From: CG2-30-44-17 sp964344725
GTDB lineage: Bacteria; Patescibacteriota; Gracilibacteria; UBA1369; UBA12470
Assembly: GCA_964344725.1 (NCBI GenBank)
Contig: CAYFOI010000040.1
Span: 1-6,329 of the forward strand
Direction of reading: 5' to 3'
Length of the DNA stretch: 6,329 nt
Shown: piece by piece, positions 6,070 to 6,329 of the stretch
Numbering within the stretch: position 1 is the first letter of the stretch
How the letters are laid out: each line of letters begins with the position of its first letter
Translations under genes and position numbers: made by a program
Notes under the pieces: generated by a model
The model's database searches: none
Seen by the model: the letters and a program-made list of their open reading frames with translations, nothing else
Told to the model about the DNA's origin: nothing

Positions 6070-6096
6070 TTGAACTTAACGTACGTTTTCTATAAA
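6070..6096 (+). promoter_or_regulatory. Candidate promoter of tRNA-Phe
   Basis: TTGAAC (6070-6075) and TATAAA (6091-6096) are separated by 15 nt, a little short. The -10 box ends 25 nt before the tRNA, a plausible leader. The 10-bp palindrome AACGTACGTT (6078-6087) lies in the spacer. No clear terminator of the LCP gene is seen before it. Confidence 0.38.
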
Positions 6097-6121
6097 CTCA
6101 CATTTGCTCGCTTGAAAATTA

Positions 6122-6196
6122 GCCGCGGTAGCTCAGTGGTAGAGCAGTGGACTGAAAATCCTCGTGTCGGTGGTTCAATTCCGCCCCGCGGCACCA
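6122..6196 (+). tRNA. tRNA-Phe (anticodon GAA)
   Basis: This is a complete cloverleaf with encoded CCA. The acceptor stem pairs GCCGCGG with CCGCGGC perfectly. The D stem is GCTC/GAGC, the anticodon loop CTGAAAA has GAA at 6154-6156, the variable loop is GTGTC and the T arm is GGTGG-TTCAATT-CCGCC, with discriminator A and CCA at 6194-6196. The anticodon stem GTGGA/TCCTC has a U-U mismatch (6148 with 6162, positions 28-42). It points away from the protein genes toward the right terminal repeat. Confidence 0.96.
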
Positions 6197-6197
6197 C

Positions 6198-6225
6198 TTG
6201 ACAAAATAGCCCACAGAGGTATAAT
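6198..6225 (+). promoter_or_regulatory. Strong outward sigma-70 promoter after tRNA-Phe
   Basis: Both boxes are perfect consensus: TTGACA (6198-6203) and TATAAT (6220-6225) with a 16-nt spacer. The -35 box starts one base after the tRNA CCA. Transcription would start near 6232 and run rightward into the terminal repeat and out of the window, implying a gene or RNA there. Confidence 0.75.
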
Positions 6226-6258
6226 ACGATTATACTTGTTTAAAAATACAACTGTGGG
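6210..6258. promoter_or_regulatory. Operator-like palindromes over the outward promoter
   Basis: Two nested inverted repeats surround the promoter core. CCCACAG (6210-6216) matches CTGTGGG (6252-6258), flanking the -10 box and expected start site. GTATAAT and ATTATAC (6219-6225 and 6229-6235) form a 17-bp palindrome with ACG at its centre that contains the whole -10 box. This placement suits repressor binding. The first arm lies upstream of the expected transcript, so a simple RNA hairpin is unlikely. Confidence 0.4.
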
Positions 6259-6329
6259 TTCAGACGAAATAATCGAGCTACCGTTCATTTTCGGGTGCGT
6301 AACTTGGCAAAAACTTAGAAGAATTTGGG
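6254..6329 (+). CDS. Possible 5' end of an unrecognised gene, cut by the window end
   Basis: From GTG 6254, about 22 nt after the expected start of the strong promoter, 25 codons stay open to the window end (V-G-S-D-E-I-I-E-L-P-F-I-F-G-C...). Most of it lies in the 53-bp repeat, and the same frame is also open through the left copy on the - strand. There is no Shine-Dalgarno, but no other gene here has one. No family is recognised. It may equally be non-coding. Confidence 0.22.
   Translation, partial: MGSDEIIELPFIFGCVTWQKLRRIW
6277..6329 (-). repeat. Right copy of 53-bp perfect terminal inverted repeat
   Basis: Exact reverse complement of 2-54. The copy runs to the last base of the window, so the true repeat may continue outside. 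It lies downstream of the outward promoter at 6198-6225, whereas the left copy has only about 25 bp between it and tRNA-Gly and no such promoter. Confidence 0.95.

Noticed and set aside
1..6329. CRISPR array, insertion sequence or phage genes.
   Set aside because: No regularly spaced repeats, transposase, integrase or structural phage genes are visible; the only repeats are the terminal pair, the 14-bp duplication and small palindromes.

Overview
The window reads as a small bacterial contig, moderately AT-rich, with densely packed genes almost all on the + strand. None of the genes has a recognisable Shine-Dalgarno sequence and several overlap. The promoters that can be seen are close to the sigma-70 consensus (TTGACA / TATAAT). 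Short compact enzymes, missing ribosome binding sites and a large LCP wall protein would fit a Candidate Phyla Radiation (Patescibacteria) genome, but this placement is an inference and no marker gene confirms it. The standard bacterial code fits: three genes match their family lengths exactly and nothing requires UGA readthrough.

Layout. The two ends carry a perfect 53-bp inverted repeat (2-54 and 6277-6329). Just inside each copy is a tRNA gene pointing outward: tRNA-Gly(UCC) on the - strand at the left and tRNA-Phe(GAA) on the + strand at the right. Between them lie (1) a secreted or membrane-anchored alpha/beta hydrolase with an unclear start; (2) a purine/methylthioadenosine (MTA) salvage operon made of a very short class II aldolase, mtnA, apt and mtnP; and (3) a long LytR-CpsA-Psr (LCP) wall-polymer transferase split between two frames. 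After tRNA-Phe there is a strong outward promoter with two palindromes, leading into the terminal repeat.

How the genes work together. MtnP phosphorolyses MTA to adenine and methylthioribose-1-phosphate. Apt recycles the adenine to AMP. MtnA isomerises the sugar to methylthioribulose-1-phosphate. The class II aldolase would then cleave it to dihydroxyacetone phosphate and an aldehyde. Together this would be a minimal version of the DHAP shunt, instead of the full methionine salvage pathway (no mtnC/D/E-like gene is present). The aldolase is much smaller than FucA but keeps its zinc ligands and catalytic Glu.

The most striking signal is at the LCP gene. The membrane-anchored N-terminal ORF (4028-5236) and the LCP-domain ORF (from about 5188 to 6054) are joined by an A9 run containing an in-phase A AAA AAA slippery heptamer. 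It is followed 10 nt later by a perfect 9-bp stem (GCCTGATGC / GCATCAGGC) whose loop holds the 0-frame UAG. This is the architecture of a programmed -1 frameshift (or transcriptional slippage) that would make a 675-residue fusion. A homopolymer miscall (A10 read as A9) is the main alternative.
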